Source: Alnus glutinosa
Lineage: Eukaryota > Streptophyta > Magnoliopsida > Fagales > Betulaceae
Length of the DNA stretch: 64,000 nucleotides
Direction of reading: 5' to 3'
Assembly (NCBI RefSeq): GCF_958979055.1
Contig: NC_084889.1
Span: 33,354,951-33,418,950 of the forward strand
Position numbers and translations under genes: made by a program. The notes below the pieces were generated by a model. It saw only the letters and a list, made by a program, of their open reading frames with translations. It was not told the DNA's origin and searched no databases. Each line of letters opens with the position of its first letter. Positions within the stretch are counted from its first letter, which is position 1. Shown here in pieces: positions 11,803 through 25,508 of the stretch.

Positions 11803-13989
11803 CCACCACAACCATACCTAGGAGTGATCAACTGCTTTTTTGCTATTTTAGAGGTGATTGAATCACTTTTTTGGACAAAAAAAAGTGGTTAGGAACTTTA
11901 AGCTGTGGTTCGGTCACTCGAGTATCCTATATATATTTAGGGCGGTCAAATCACTCCTTTTTACATTAGGGATGGTTCGATATTTTTAATGGCTACTCAA
12001 GCCGCCCTTTCTGCTCTCTCATGTATGCTTTCTCAATCTAAGTCGTTAATTTTAAATGAATGGCTCAGATAAAATTTATTGCATTAAATCTCAATGTATA
12101 AATGCAGGATGTAATTTTTTGCAAAATTAATGGGTTTTTTTTTTTTTTTTGTTTCTTTTCTATCATAACGAAAAAATATGATATAGATTTTAAGTTTGAG
12201 AAAACAAATGAAGCATCGTCCTCTTTTAAGACAAATTAACAATAGGAATTAAAATCTATGAAATAAGTTTTGTTTCTAAAGTTTTGGTGACTTTGATTCA
12301 AGATGGACATCTTACATAAGGATTAGTATGATAATTATTTTGAGGATGAAAGAGATTTATATTGAACTACACATTTGTAATTGTGTTTGAATGTTGAGTT
12401 AGACATGGTTTGAATGTAATGGGATTTGGAATATTACTTGTGTAAGAGACAATGTGTGTTTATGTTTGTGAGAAATAATAGAGTATTTTTAATTTTGGTT
12501 ATTTCTAGTAGATTGTAGGTAGTATTATTCTTGAGAAATGCTAAAAGCGATACCCTCATTTCACTCCATCTTAGTGGACTCGTTGAAAAAAAATAAAAAA
12601 TAAAAAATTAAGGTCTGATAAGCATTGTCACATTAACCCAATAAGATGGGTCATGGGCGTAGGATGGATGTAGGGGTTTTAGTACTTCTTTTGAATTATG
12701 ATCCCTTACAATTACAAAGAAATTGTAGATTATCAAATTATTGAATTTAGGCCTTTTTTTTTCTTTTTTTTTTTTTAATATCGAAAAGCTTGAAAAAATT
12801 ATACCTATTTTATCAAGGCAGTCAAAAATAATTTTCCTCACAAGAGTTTTTCTTCACTTTTGCAGAGATGTTTGTTCTTCATAAAACTAAAAAACAATTT
12901 TTTTGCTCAAGGCTTTTTTACAACATACAGAGCAAGAATCTGATAAAAAAAAATACTTAATTCTCAACTGTAATATGCTGCCCTTTTAATAGGTAGTATT
13001 TTCAAGCGTTTCGAGTAAATAAATAGCATAAATTTCATAATTTGAGAATCAACCGTTTATTTGAAATCGTAAGGAATCTCGATCCTGCCCTTAGAGTATA
13101 TTATTCTCACGTATATTTTTAATAATATTAACAATAAAGCACATGAAAATTACCTAAAAACACGTATCAATTTAATAGATTAATTCCTCTTTTGAAAAAC
13201 TTTGTCCTTATCCTTGTCAAAACACATTTCTTATTTGTTGTCTTACTTGAAGGTAGCTTTTTCCAAAACGTGTTATGGTTGGATTTGTGCCAAAAATAGC
13301 CATCTTTCAAATGCCCAACTTTGATCAAACGGCTCGTACCTTCTCTTCTCTAAAAGACGATTTGGGGATAAGCATCTGATGCCCAACCCAATGCCACTTG
13401 GGTCCATGGGAATCTATTCTATTTCTACCACCCAAAAATATTTCAACCCGTTGAAAGTAAAAGCATGTCAAAGAAAATTACTTTTAGTGGAAGAATGTGT
13501 AAAGTTTTGTACTTTCACAAAAAAGTTCAAGAAATTTTTGTTTTATATGATAAAGATATTCTTAAATTATCTGTCTGAATTTAAAAGAATTTGGATAAAT
13601 GATTATGAAAGACTACTTATGAAATCTACCTGACTAGATAAATGATTGAAAAATCCAATTTTTATTTGGTCTAATGAGTCTCATAAGTTACCTCTCACAA
13701 TCACCTACCCAAATTTTCTCAAATTCGAACAGATAATTTGAGAAGATCTTAAGGAACCCATATAACCGAATAAATGGTTGAATAACCTAATTTTTATTTG
13801 GTCAAGTCAAGCAAATAATTAAGAAGATCATAACCCTCTGTATTCGAGACATGTTTTTTTTCCAAATTATATATATAATTTAATCCATTAAATTGATTTA
13901 GTTTCTTAAAACATATGATTCTCCTATGTTCATATTCTATGACGTGTGCCCTTTTTTATGGGAGGCTCCATGAAGGTGTTCTCTTGGAT

Positions 13990-14158
13990 CAGTGGCGGAC
14001 CCATCATTAACAAATTGAGGGGGTTAAATTGAAAAAAAAAAAAAAAAAAAAAAAAATTAGAGGTAAAATTTTAAATATATACATTTTTTTTAGAATTTAT
14101 TTTTTTGGAGGAAAAAATCTGGGGCTTGTCCCCCTGCCTCTAAGTAGATCCTCCCCTG
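13990..14158. mobile_element. hAT-type MITE with exact 8-bp duplication
   Basis: The 169-bp element starts CAGTGGCGGACCC and ends GATCCTCCCCTG (about 9 of 12 terminal bases pair). It is flanked by identical 8-bp copies of TCTTGGAT at 13982-13989 and 14159-14166. The interior is poly-A/T and non-coding. Confidence 0.8.
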
Positions 14159-17100
14159 TCTTGGATGCTTGCCACGTGATGGGCATATAACCTAATTATT
14201 TTTCATGTAGAGACTATTTTTGTGGACGTAAAGATTAGAGTGATTATTTATTGTGTCACTAGAGGCAACACGTACAACTTTTTTTTGAAGATATAAAATT
14301 TGTTTAATATCTAATGACTATAATAATTAATAAGTTATAACTAATAATAACATAATAATCGAGAACTACACCTAATAGGGGTATTTTATTTTCTTTAATT
14401 TATATGGGGTAACTTGTCCAACCCTTCTCCTATTCATCTTTTTGGAGAATATGAGAAATATCTCTATTAAAAGGATTAACGGGTGGGCTAAGATTTTGAC
14501 TATAAGAATCAATTTTATTTTTATTTTTTTCCTGCCAGCTACATCATTGTAGTTGTAAAGTAATTTATTGAATAGAATTATTTTTAATAAATTTCAAATT
14601 TTTTTAAGGATATTTGACCACAAATGAGTTTTCCTATAAGATAAGGTAGAAGAATTTAAATTAACTTTTGTTTCTAATGTATGTAATTTTCACTTGTATT
14701 TTTAATAGATTTTCTCAAACTCATTTTCACATGTAGTTTTAAATTGACATATGTTAATTATAGTAAGAATCGCATGCTCTAAAGATAAATCTTAGATTAG
14801 AAGAATTTCTTTCGACCTAGTTGGAAGGCTTTATTTTTCAAAACCATTTTTTTCTCGCTCTCATTTTTTGTCTTCAAAACAAACAATTTAAAAAAACATA
14901 AAATACTTAAAATTATTTTTACCTTTAAATCACATCAGAATACTTTTTGAAACAAAAACAAAACGCACCCTTAAAAAAGCATTAACAAACGGAATCGTCT
15001 TCCAACTATTCTTCTAAGAAATTGCAATATTGGGGAAATAGGAGGTGAAACAACATCAATTGAGGGTATTTCATTTGTTAAAGGCAAGGCTTGGATTGGT
15101 CTCTCAATGATAGGATAAGAGAGGGGAGACAAAAGGGAGGTAGTGATGCAAAAAGGATCTCAATGTACTTATCAAAAGGGAACTTTTATCCATTAGGATT
15201 GCTTTTCAAGTTGACTATAAACAGTGGTGGTGCTTCTTTCAATTGACTGCAAAGAAAGCATCAAGTTTAACAGATGAAATAATTATGTTGGTAGGTGGGA
15301 GTGGTGGGAGAAAGATAATGACATGAAGATATAAGAGAACTCTTCTTTGAGCTCTAAGGGCAGTGTTTGGCAAATGGTTTTAGCTCGATTTTGACTTTGT
15401 TTTTAATTTTTCTAAATTAAAAAAAAAAAAAATGTTTTTGATTTTTTTTTTTTTTTTTTTTTCACTTTTTTCTTACAAAAAATTCAAATATCATTTCACG
15501 TTTATATCACATCAATAATGTTAGAATATATTCTAAATATAATGTTATTGATTTATACTTCATAGTATAGATCGATTTGTGTTTCCTAGTATAAGTCGAT
15601 TTAGGTTTACTTGTATAGGTTGACTTATTCAACTATAAATTGGGACCTATGTATCGTAAACAATCAAGTTAATGAGCATAATATAGTCTTTTGGGCTTTG
15701 CCTTGTGGACGTAGGTCATAGACTGAATCACGTAAATTTTGTCTCTTTTCTCTTTCTTGTTTATGCTATTATTCCGCTTTTCTTCTATTTTGTATTTATA
15801 CACAAATCTTAACAAATAACTTCTTATTTGACTTCGAACAAAAAACTCACAACAAAACTTTTTACCAAATACATCCAAGAATCCAAATTTAGAATCTAAC
15901 AAAAATTTCACGAGAATAAAAATTAAGAGAAAAATCCTAAAAAAGAAAGTTGATTAACCTAAAGTTCTATAAGAGTGGCAATTCCGATTCGTGTCGTATC
16001 GAGTTATCGATACATGATTATCAACCTAAAGTTATATAAGAGTGGCCATTCGAGTTTTTGTGGTATCGAGCAATGAATACATGATTATATAGATAGAGTG
16101 TAACCCTAAAGCTGCCTTTACCCCTTTATACATGTTCAAATTCTCTGTAGTTCCACTCTTCCACTGACCAATGGCTCATGAAACCAAAGCCTAAAACCCT
16201 CATTAGCTTGGGCCTTCTTTACTATATCTCTGGCTCCAGGGCAAACTTAAACGGGGTATGTCATGCTGTGCTCCTCGGGAATGAATAATTCTGATGTCTA
16301 TTACCATGATAATGTGTTTCACCGGTTATAAATCTAAAGTTAAGACCAAGAAAATTTTAGAACTCATTTAGGATTTTTCGGGTGTGCATAAAATCTAAAG
16401 TAAGATGATCTTACATGAATCAGGCATCAGAAGTGGCAGGCAAAATATACTCGTGGACAACCTAAATTGAGAATACAGACTTAGAGCCAATAATTTTGGT
16501 TGAAATGATAAAGCCCAAACCGCAAAAGCCAACACAAGAAAACAAAATAGAGCACATATAATAAGACTGGATTAGTGGAGGAAACTTAGGTAGCTCGACT
16601 AGCCATGTCAACATAGTGGTTGCGTAGAGAATGTTGGGATTGTGGCACTGAGAATAACCGCTCCACGATTTCATCCCAATTGTCCGATGATTTTAGGCGA
16701 AGGATTTTGCTAGCAAGCGTAAAATCCGACAAAGAATCTAGCTACAACCATAACCAGCTAGTAAGCAAAAAATCCAACATGACACCTGATCGTACCCCAT
16801 TAGTGGACACCCTACATAAAGAGGCGATATACAACCATTTCAAGTATAATAACACGATAAATCTCACACACGATCTTCCAAAAACGCCTTAGCTCGCTTC
16901 CTAAGAGCGACACCCAATTTCTTCATTGCAAACTCAAGCATTAAAGAGTTCTTCAGCAGACAAATCCCGTTAAGCCTCCGAACAGTTTTCACCCTTTTTA
17001 CAGGTGTTCATTATTTTGATCTAACTGTACGATCAACTGCGTCGTCAAGAAGCCTCGCCCAAATGACAAAATGAAAGTCTCTCTAAAGTTGAGTACTATA

Positions 17101-18213
17101 TGAATGATGAGTAATTAACTTGGCAATCGGCATAAACCTTTTAAAGCATGACTTGAGCTGTGGCACATGATGAATGTGCTCCACAATTATTACTCCCACC
17201 AATTGGAGCCTAACCCCAAATCAACAGATCTAATCTCTCACACATAATTGTTTTGTGATGATGGAATTCATAATGGGTGTGGGAATTTTTTGTATTAAAA
17301 ACAAGGGACAAGCATTCTAAGACACCCATTTAGTCAAAGAAAGATGTACTTATGTATTTATTTATTTATTTGTAGTTGTGTAGAATGTAGGTAGAGTCAT
17401 TTCTTTCTACATGAAAAAAGTGAAAAATTCATTCATCAAAAAAAAAAAAAAAAAAAAAAAATTCCACCATGAGGACATATATGAACCATTTTGGTGACCA
17501 CACTAACTGACACTTGGCTAGAATAGTTACAACGCGGCCAATTTTATTTTTTGCTGTCTTCGTTCTTTAGTTTAACTTGTTTTGCTTTTTGTCCAAATTC
17601 AAGTAAACAAACATTGACATGTGAACAACCCAGCCAATTTACACCCCATTTTGGAAACTATAACGATAAGTGCACCAATTTACTCTCTGTCACGTGTATA
17701 TATGGCCACCAACAGAGGCAATTTGTTCGATTTATTGTCCAAGGGTGGTCCATAGACAATATATTCTACTTTGAAATAGTGGTCTAGAAGAATGCATAAA
17801 GTAGCATAGGAATTTGCATGTGTCATGCAGCAACCAGAAGCATTTTCTGTGTAACGAAAAGAATCAAAACAAAACTCCATCCCCTCAATATGATTGAGTC
17901 TTTTTCTGTGCAAAGAAGGTGGAACCAAATGAAATATAATACTAGATGTAAAGTAAAGCCACAATTGGAGATACCATGTTGAAAGGAACAAAGGATCAAG
18001 CTCTTTTTGTATATAAATTAAGCTTTTATGCCACCAAAAAAGGGAAGGTGAAAAGAAAGACAGCAAAACCAAAGCAGAATTTCAGGACAACGTACTGTAC
18101 ACTCCCCTCCTCCATGGCAGCATAGAAAGAACTCATAACTTAGAAAAAGAACAAAGGAGGAGAAAAGCAAAGCAAAGAGACTTCCATGCTGTCTCATTTT
18201 TCACGTTTCTTCT

Positions 18214-20775
18214 TCACTGATGAGATGTTGGTTCAATATCTTTAAGAAGTCCAACTATTTGCTGCATGGTTGGTCGCTTCGTGGGAAGGTCAGCCGTGCA
18301 CAGATATCCAATCTTGAGGGCCTCCACCATCTGGTCATCTGATCCTGTATCAACTATTTTTGGATCAATAGCTCTCGACCCTTGGTTCTTCCTTACTAAT
18401 CCTCTAACCCAACTCACTAAATTTGCTTCTTTCTCCTCAGGATAATCATCTCCAATAGGCTTTTTCCCAGTAATTAGCTCAAACAGAACAACCCCAAAGC
18501 AATACACATCGGATTTTGGTGTTGGGGGGTCACATTCTGGATGAGAAAATTCTGGTGGCACATACCCTGGTGACCCATGAGCTATCTCCTCATCTAAACC
18601 ATTGCCAAAAATTTTAGCCAGACCAAAATCAGATAGTCTTGGTTCCAAGTCATAGTCCAGATAAACGCTGCTAGCTTTGACATCTCTATGAATAATTGGA
18701 GGTGAGCAGCCATGGTGGAGAAATGCCAGCGCTCGGGCTGTGCTGAACGCGATTTTGTGACGAAATCTCCAAGTTGTTAACAACCCTTCAGACCCAACAT
18801 TTTGAATTCCATTAATATCATCTTGTTCCCACGTATCTGTGCTCCAATCCTCTGTAATCTGAACCCCTAGCGGCAAGTCATAAAGCAAATTCTGCAAGTT
18901 ACCATTCTCCATGTAATCATAGATAGCAATTCTTTGATCCCCAGCTAAGCAATATCCAGTCAACGGAACAAGATTGGGGTGTTTGATTCGACCAAGACAC
19001 TCAAGCTCTCTTGCAGCTTCTTGGTCTGTTAATGTAGACCCATGGACCAAAACTTTCACTGCCACATGAATTCCACCAGGTAGAAATCCTCTATAAACAG
19101 GCCCAAATTTGCCTTCAGCCAAAAGGGTACCACGGTCAAAATTTGATGTTGCAGATAAGAGGTCTGCAAATGTGATATTCAACAATGGTTTCTCAAAAAT
19201 CACTACAGGCACTGAATTCGCATGCTTAACATCAGCCACCCATGTCGTCGAATCAGTCTGGAATGAAAAGGGGCCTGAAATATTTTGTTCTTTGTATGAG
19301 GTCTGCTTTACAGCCCACTTTCTAGTTTTCCTTCTCCAACCGCATGCTAGAAATAGCAATAACCCGGCAAGCAAGCAGATCATTGAGAGGGTTAAAGCCA
19401 GAGCAAGCTTCATTCCCTTATGATCGGATCGTCCTCTTTTGAAGAGGTCAGGGTTCGCAGCAATCGGACAGCTGTTCAATGAACCAAAGAAGGCTGTTTG
19501 GAGGGTCTCATTGGAGAACTCTGAATCACAGAGTGTAAGGTTATTGTAAGAGAAGTTGAACCTCTCCATGAATCGGAGTTTCTGTAAGACGGACATAGGA
19601 ATTTCTCCACTCAAGTTGTTGTGTGAAACATCCAGAAGTTGGAGGTTTTTGATACTTAGTACTGGAACTTTTCCGGTAAGATGGTTGCCGGAAAGATCAA
19701 GAGTATTCAAATGAACTAATTGCAAGATTTCATCAGGAATGTGACCAGTGAGACTAGTTTTAGACAAATTGAGATACTCTAAATTCAATAGCATTTCAAT
19801 TCTCGGGAAGTCTTGTCTGGTAAATCTATTGCATGCAAGATTAAGGTGTTTGAGATTGTGGGCTTGACTCAAATTATGGAAAATCTCTCCACTGAGCTTA
19901 TTCTCAGATAAGTCTAGATAAACCAAATGAGACCAATTGTAACTTGAGTTGAATTGTACCTGGGAAATGTGACCTTGAAATTGGTTCCTTCTCAGATCTA
20001 TAACCTCCAGCTGCTCCTGAAACACACCCATTACAGAACCCTGGAACAAATTCCCAGAAATGTTAAGGCTAGTGATTGATTTCATTCCCGAGAAATCCGA
20101 ATCCCGGCCGTAAATACCATTTCCTGCAAGGTTCAAGGTCTTGAGCTTGAGAAATGCAGCACCAAAACCATCTGGAAGAGACCCACTTAGCCGATTCGAC
20201 GAAAGATCAATGGTTACCAGAGACCGGCAATTCAGAATTCCTGATGGGATGCTCCGCTCAAACCCGTTACGATTGAGTTTAAGGACTTGCAGGCTGACTA
20301 GGGAGCTCACGTCTGCCGGAATTTCCCCAGAAAAATTGTTGCTTGAAATGTCGAAGATTTCAAGGAAACCAAAATTGCCAATGTTGTTAGGTAGGGGCCC
20401 AGAAATCCAGTTGGAGGAGAGATTAAGGCTCTTGAGTAAGCCTAAACTCCACAAATCTGAAGGCAAGCCAGTGATTTTGTTGTTACTGAGATCCAAAGAA
20501 TGAAGCTTGGCGAGCTTGCCAATGGTGGTGTCAGGAATAGAACCGGCTAGGCCTAAACCAGAAGCTACCAACTCAACAACATATTCATTATTTTTATCAC
20601 AGAAAACCCCTTCCCATGAGCAAACAGGAGCAGAAAAGTCGACTTGAGAAGAGGCTAAGTCCATCTTCTGAAAGAACTCAGAGACAAAGAAACCATCCGT
20701 GTTGGGTTGTTGAGAAGCCAAAAGCTTGAAGAACAGTGTGAGAGCAAAAATAGAGCCAAAGAAACAAAAACCCAT
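18214..20775 (-). CDS. LRR receptor-like kinase, At2g24230 type
   Basis: A predicted plasma-membrane leucine-rich-repeat receptor-like kinase of 853 residues in one exon. Layout: signal peptide about 1-22, an N-terminal cap with the pair C52/C59 ([10 protein letters not shown]), about a dozen LRRs (70-415), a juxtamembrane cysteine (SCP) region, a transmembrane helix about 456-478 followed by RRKTRK, and a kinase domain about 548-850. It has the ATP lysine K574 (VAVK), Glu590, the HRD aspartate D698 and the DFG motif D716-G718. Two positions are non-canonical. The first glycine of the P-loop is Ala553 (LAEGKFGPV), and the asparagine of HRDxKxxN is Ser703 (HRDVKASS). As I recall, Arabidopsis At2g24230, also 853 residues, shares both, so they look like a subfamily trait rather than damage. 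Ligand and pathway are unknown. The frame is intact. Confidence 0.95.
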   Translation of the reverse strand: MGFCFFGSIFALTLFFKLLASQQPNTDGFFVSEFFQKMDLASSQVDFSAPVCSWEGVFCDKNNEYVVELVASGLGLAGSIPDTTIGKLAKLHSLDLSNNKITGLPSDLWSLGLLKSLNLSSNWISGPLPNNIGNFGFLEIFDISSNNFSGEIPADVSSLVSLQVLKLNRNGFERSIPSGILNCRSLVTIDLSSNRLSGSLPDGFGAAFLKLKTLNLAGNGIYGRDSDFSGMKSITSLNISGNLFQGSVMGVFQEQLEVIDLRRNQFQGHISQVQFNSSYNWSHLVYLDLSENKLSGEIFHNLSQAHNLKHLNLACNRFTRQDFPRIEMLLNLEYLNLSKTSLTGHIPDEILQLVHLNTLDLSGNHLTGKVPVLSIKNLQLLDVSHNNLSGEIPMSVLQKLRFMERFNFSYNNLTLCDSEFSNETLQTAFFGSLNSCPIAANPDLFKRGRSDHKGMKLALALTLSMICLLAGLLLFLACGWRRKTRKWAVKQTSYKEQNISGPFSFQTDSTTWVADVKHANSVPVVIFEKPLLNITFADLLSATSNFDRGTLLAEGKFGPVYRGFLPGGIHVAVKVLVHGSTLTDQEAARELECLGRIKHPNLVPLTGYCLAGDQRIAIYDYMENGNLQNLLYDLPLGVQITEDWSTDTWEQDDINGIQNVGSEGLLTTWRFRHKIAFSTARALAFLHHGCSPPIIHRDVKASSVYLDYDLEPRLSDFGLAKIFGNGLDEEIAHGSPGYVPPEFSHPECDPPTPKSDVYCFGVVLFELITGKKPIGDDYPEEKEANLVSWVRGLVRKNQGSRAIDPKIVDTGSDDQMVEALKIGYLCTADLPTKRPTMQQIVGLLKDIEPTSHQ

Positions 20776-21400
20776 TTGGGAATGAGGTCTCAGACTGAGA
20801 AAAGCAATAGAGAGAGGAAATTGAATCCAAGCCCTCCAACCAGTTCAAATCCCTCTCTCAAAAGCTTGGAAACCGCTACCACCACTCAATCATGAATGGT
20901 TCTGGGTCCATCTCAGAAACTACTTAACTGGTTTCTGCAACTCCACAGAGTCCAACACTAAAACCAACCAGTCTACAGTGTGTTTTTGGGTTTTCAAGAA
21001 AATATGATACTTGGGTTTAAACTCTCCTAAACACACACTTTCCCTGCAGAGTTATATTGCCCAGAAAGCCCCCAAAATCTGTCCATAAGAAACAAGTGTA
21101 TTCAGTATTGGTATTCAGATAACGATGGAGTTTCTGGGGTTTTCAAGAGAGAATGTGAGCCTTACCTTGTCTGGCTTTGGAGGTCTTTGAAAGCCAACAA
21201 AAAACAAAACAACACAAGTGAAGAAGCACTTTTGTCCCTGGGCAGAAGACGAGGCAAGCTCAGTTTTGCTACATAATTATTTAATAAACTCCATTTTCCT
21301 TTTTTTAGAAAGGTGTAAAAGAGGAGGGTCTCTTCCGAGAGAGAGAGGGAAAGAATTGTTGAGAAGGGTATACTGGGAAGGAAAGAAACCAATAAGCATG
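20776..21400 (-). other. 5' leader of the LRR kinase with a possible leader intron
   Basis: On the minus strand a good splice donor (ACAAG|GTAAGG) sits with its exon edge at 21166. A plausible acceptor (GAGTTGCAG|AAACC) has its exon edge at 20934. This suggests a leader intron of about 230 bp between a non-coding first exon and the coding exon. It is based on splice-site appearance only; the transcription start was not identified. Confidence 0.35.
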
Positions 21401-21650
21401 GGCGGTCAGAGGTGGGAGTTCATAAATGACATATATTGAATACAAATATCTGTCACGGGTTGGTGAATTTATGCAGAGCCTGTTGGTGGGAATTCAATGA
21501 TTCTTGAATCTTCATTGAGTGTTGTTGATCAGCTTTTTTGTTTCTGCGGTGAAAAAAGTTTTCTGCCTTCTTTTCTCCATCTAAAATGTGATGGACTTCT
21601 AGCAAAAGAATGGGAGACGGCTTTGTTTGTTATTCTATTTCTCCCTTTTT

Positions 21651-21652
<2 letters not shown>

Positions 21653-21694
<42 letters not shown>
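21653..21694. repeat. T42 homopolymer
   Basis: Forty-two consecutive T bases. Similar runs occur at 30906-30941 (A), 44567-44610 (T) and 47878-47920 (A). These may be retroposon tails or plain slippage; no target-site duplication ties them to a specific element. Confidence 0.9.
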
Positions 21695-21697
<3 letters not shown>

Positions 21698-23335
21698 GAT
21701 AAAAAATTAAAAAATTTAACAAACAACTTAAAATACTCAAAATTGTTTTCAACTTTACGTCACGATCTTTGGTGGAGAGTTTATAAGTATACTCGTCAAA
21801 AATACAAAGTCATCAGTGGAGGACATCTATGAAGCGGAACAAAAGGTAAAAAGCAAGGAGGCATGAACACAAAATATTGTTGTCCCACGGTGGAAGGCTG
21901 CTCCAACTCCAGGAAAAAGATGAGGGTGAGAGTCATTGCTAGAGATGATGAGGGCAAGATCATTGCTGCAGTGTACACTTTAGAGATGTATACCCAATAT
22001 AGCAATTAGCAAATGCATGGTAATTTAATTGAGGACTCAAAGATTATGCTAAACAGTTTCCAGTCATGGTGTGTGATGGATCCAAGAAGAGAAGCAAACA
22101 TGACTGCACGTCTGTTGGCGAATGAGGCGCTCTAGACTTTTGCAGAGGGAATATGGATGGAAGAGTATCCGATGTTCCTTCGTGATATTGTAATCACTCA
22201 TAGCTGTATGATTTGGTTTTCCGGAATGAAAGATTGAAAGTTCTCCTAAAATAAATAAATAAATTAGAATATTCTTTTAAATTAAAAACAAAAAATACAC
22301 TCCAAAATACATTAACAAATTGAAGAGTAATTTCTTTCTTGTACAACTTTTTGTTTCTATAAGCATTAACATTGCCAAAAATTTGTATACTTCTACGTCC
22401 AAAATATCATTTATTTTTTCCCTTTTTCCCTTCCAAAGAATTTTAAAGTCTATTTGACATTGCGATTTCATCAACCGTAAGTTCTATTTTAAACCAAATC
22501 ACAGGCAAGAGGCATGTGTGTAAAAATGCACTATTTTAAAACTTAAGCAGCGATTTTACCAAAAGTTTAACTGTGTTTTTAAAAAAACACATTTTTAAAT
22601 CTCACGTCTTGAAATCGCAAACCGAGAATGATTAACCTATTTCAATACTTTTTCCTTTTCTTTTTTTTTTTATCTCAATGAGGATTTTATAAAAATAGTT
22701 TCATTTTTTAATTTATTATTTTGTCATTTCTAGAGGAGGCATGATAAACCGTCCCTGCTCGCCTCTTTTTGATAAAAAAAATATTTTTTTTTAATTAAAA
22801 CAGCCGGTTGGGGGAGAGTAAAACGTCCATCAACAAGCATTTCCCTTTCTAAAGTCCAAATTTGTTACTATTATTGAACGAGAGTGTGTTGTATAGTATT
22901 AGTCTGTATTGTCTATTTTTTTTTCTGACTTTTGTAAGAAAGAAACAAAAATCTTTCACCCCATTGTCTCGTTGACGCCGTGTTATATAGGTTGATTGGT
23001 TGAATTATATTATGGTAGAAATTTTCAATGGATTAGATAGGAGTATTGGTGGGATATCGTATTTTGTTGACTTTATCCCTTGAAAAAGTTTCTCCCACCC
23101 CATTTTCTCAAGTGAACTATTCTTGTTTTTCTTTTTTCATCCTAAACAATGCTTTTTAGCAAGTATGTGATGAGTTCAGATTGAGTGTAAGATTCCAAGG
23201 ACCATAAGAATTTTAGGGTTGTATAATTGAAATGGTTATAATCATTCCGTACCCGCTAATCGCTTATAACTGTTAATCACTAAATTTATAGTGATTTTAA
23301 GGATTGGGGTAAATAGTTAACCGCTACCAGCTACC

Positions 23336-23371
<36 letters not shown>

Positions 23372-23698
23372 AATAACCACCTAAGCGAAGCGGTTGCGAC
23401 TATTAAAATTCGATAACTGTCTTAGATGGTTGCGGTTAGCGGTTAAAGCCAATAATCGTTAGCCGTAACTACTTGTATAGGCCTACATAAGATTTTAATA
23501 AGAACCATACGACTATGGAGTACGTACTACGTTTTCTTTGTTTTACTTCAGAGTCGGGTCGGAAGAAATTCTTCCAATTCAATATATTAAATTGAAATAT
23601 GACTTTAGAATACGTAATTATTACATGCATTTTTAAAACACACGTGAGAATGTATGTGGTCGGTTAATCTTATTAAAAATCCAACTAAAAATAATTTA

Positions 23699-24278
23699 GG
23701 GTTAAACACCTTATTGGTACATGTGGTTTGATAACTTTATTTTTTGTTCCATTTGCTTTCATTTGTATCACATATGGTACTTGTGTTATGTGAAAAGACG
23801 AAGATGGTATCTTCGTCTATTTTTTCATCCAAAACTAACGTCTAGCGTGTCATCGGACAGGTGTCGGTGTAATAATGCTACACATGTCCCCATATGCAAC
23901 GTAAGTGCCACGTTAGTGTTGACATGACTACCATTTTTTTTTAGAAAAAAAGAAAAAATTGAAGGGATGGAAACCACCCACATTTGGCTGGCCTTGGGGG
24001 TGGCTTTTTATTTATTTATAAAAAAAATCCTTTAAAAAAACTGGTAACCAATTTAGCGTTGATGTGGCGTTGACATTGCATCTGGGGACAAATGTCGCAT
24101 TATTACACCGACACCTATCCGATGACATGGTCAGACGTTAGTTTCGGACAGAAAAATGGACGGAGGTACCATCTCCGTCTTTTCACATAACACATGTATC
24201 ATCTATGATACAAATAAAAACACAAGAAGTAAAAAAATAAAATTGTCAAACTACAGGTACCAATAAAATATTTAACTC
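23699..24278. mobile_element. Large palindromic Mutator-type MITE with 9-bp duplication
   Basis: A 580-bp element whose arms are inverted repeats of about 240 bp each. The left end starts GGGTTAAACACCTTATTGGTAC. The right end, reverse-complemented, starts GAGTTAAATATTTTATTGGTAC. Matching internal blocks include GTGTCGGTGTAATAATG and its complement. It is flanked by identical 9-bp copies of AATAATTTA at 23690-23698 and 24279-24287. A 9-bp duplication with long terminal inverted repeats is the hallmark of Mutator-like elements. The open frame at 23721-23927 lies within the left arm and is not a gene. Confidence 0.85.
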
Positions 24279-25442
24279 AATAATTTATTTAAAGACATAT
24301 ATCAATTTAATAGATTGAAATTATCCGACTGACGGGCACTAGAATCAACCATTTGCACCATTAAACTAGGTGGGGCATCCCAGATTCAAAGGAAAAAGGA
24401 AAAAGAAAAAAAAATCTTTTGAGTGTTGTACTTGTCTTATCATGTTAAACCATATCTTAACAATCCATATTGTGTGTATATATATATAGTTTAAATAAAG
24501 ATCATGATGTGAAGTTGGGTATACTCTATTGTCTTAGTTTATGGCCTGGATCATTGAGTTAGCCCCACTACCCTTCTCTCTCTCTCTCTCTCTCTCTCTG
24601 TCTGTCTCTGCCTTTTTCCTATACTTTTTTTTTTTTTTTTTTAGAGTTTGTGGATGCATAATAATGGATTACTAGACGAAGGATTGATTTTGGAGGCACT
24701 TCGGTTCTGTTTGTCAATGCTTTTTTTTATTTTTTATTTTTTATTTTTTTGTTTTAAAAAATGATTTGATATGACAGAAAAGTGAAAGTTGTTTTGATTA
24801 TTTTGTGAGTGTTATATCTTCTGAATTGTTTGTTATGTTTTTGGTTTAAGAAAAAAAAAAAAAACCCAAAAGGAAAAAAAAAAAGGCGTTAACAATCAAA
24901 GTGGTGTTCCATTTGATAAACACAAATTACACAAGGCACATGAGGTTTTTGAAAAGTTGAGAATGACCCTTCTTCGGTAGACTTGAAAAAACTCTTTCAT
25001 AGCATTCACATTAAGCTTAACAATTTTTTATTTCTCTCTATTTTAGCTATAAAAAAATAAAAAATAAATAAAAACCTATATTTCATTCTTTATGTGAGAA
25101 ATTCATACAAACCAGCATATAATAATGACATGTGTCCCTAACAGATGAAAAATCACGTTTTTTTTTTAATTTTTTTTTTCTATTTGAACTATTTACTTTT
25201 ATTATTCCATTTAAATAAATATTTTTTTCTAGATGCTATTTTATTATTTATTTCTTCTTTATTGAGAGGAGATAGAATGTTAGAGATTAATTTTTTTACT
25301 CTTTTTACTCTCATTTTAATATTTCAATTAGTCAAAATAACATTTGACTAGTCCAATAAAAATGCTTTTGTCAGGATTATTGTAGTCTTTGCACATGGGA
25401 AGTACTGAAGTAGTCCCCCTCATCAAATATAAAACAATGACA

Positions 25443-25446
<4 letters not shown>

Positions 25447-25506
<60 letters not shown>
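25447..25506. repeat. (AT)30 microsatellite
   Basis: A 60-bp uninterrupted AT tract, followed 50 bp later by a GA-rich tract (25558-25577). Confidence 0.95.

Positions 25507-25508
<2 letters not shown>

Larger units (their letters stand above)
11246..18213. other. Repeat-rich intergenic region, no gene recognised
   Basis: About 7 kb of A/T-rich DNA between the eIF5A promoter and the LRR kinase 3' end. Short ORFs at 12608-12841, 13379-13633, 15669-15911 and 16462-16892 have no recognisable domain. It holds a well-defined hAT MITE (13990-14158), a decayed one (about 11598-11802) and homopolymer runs at 14032-14055 and 17439-17460. The stretch 16400-17240 is less A/T-rich than its surroundings and could be part of an old retroelement, but I see no long terminal repeat pair. 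A phrase near 12600-12690 (TCTGATAAGCATTGTCACATTAA) recurs in diverged form near 27770-27850. Confidence 0.5.

Noticed and set aside
16400..17240. A solo LTR or retroelement fragment
   Set aside because: No paired repeats, primer-binding site or coding remnant was found; left as unassigned intergenic DNA.
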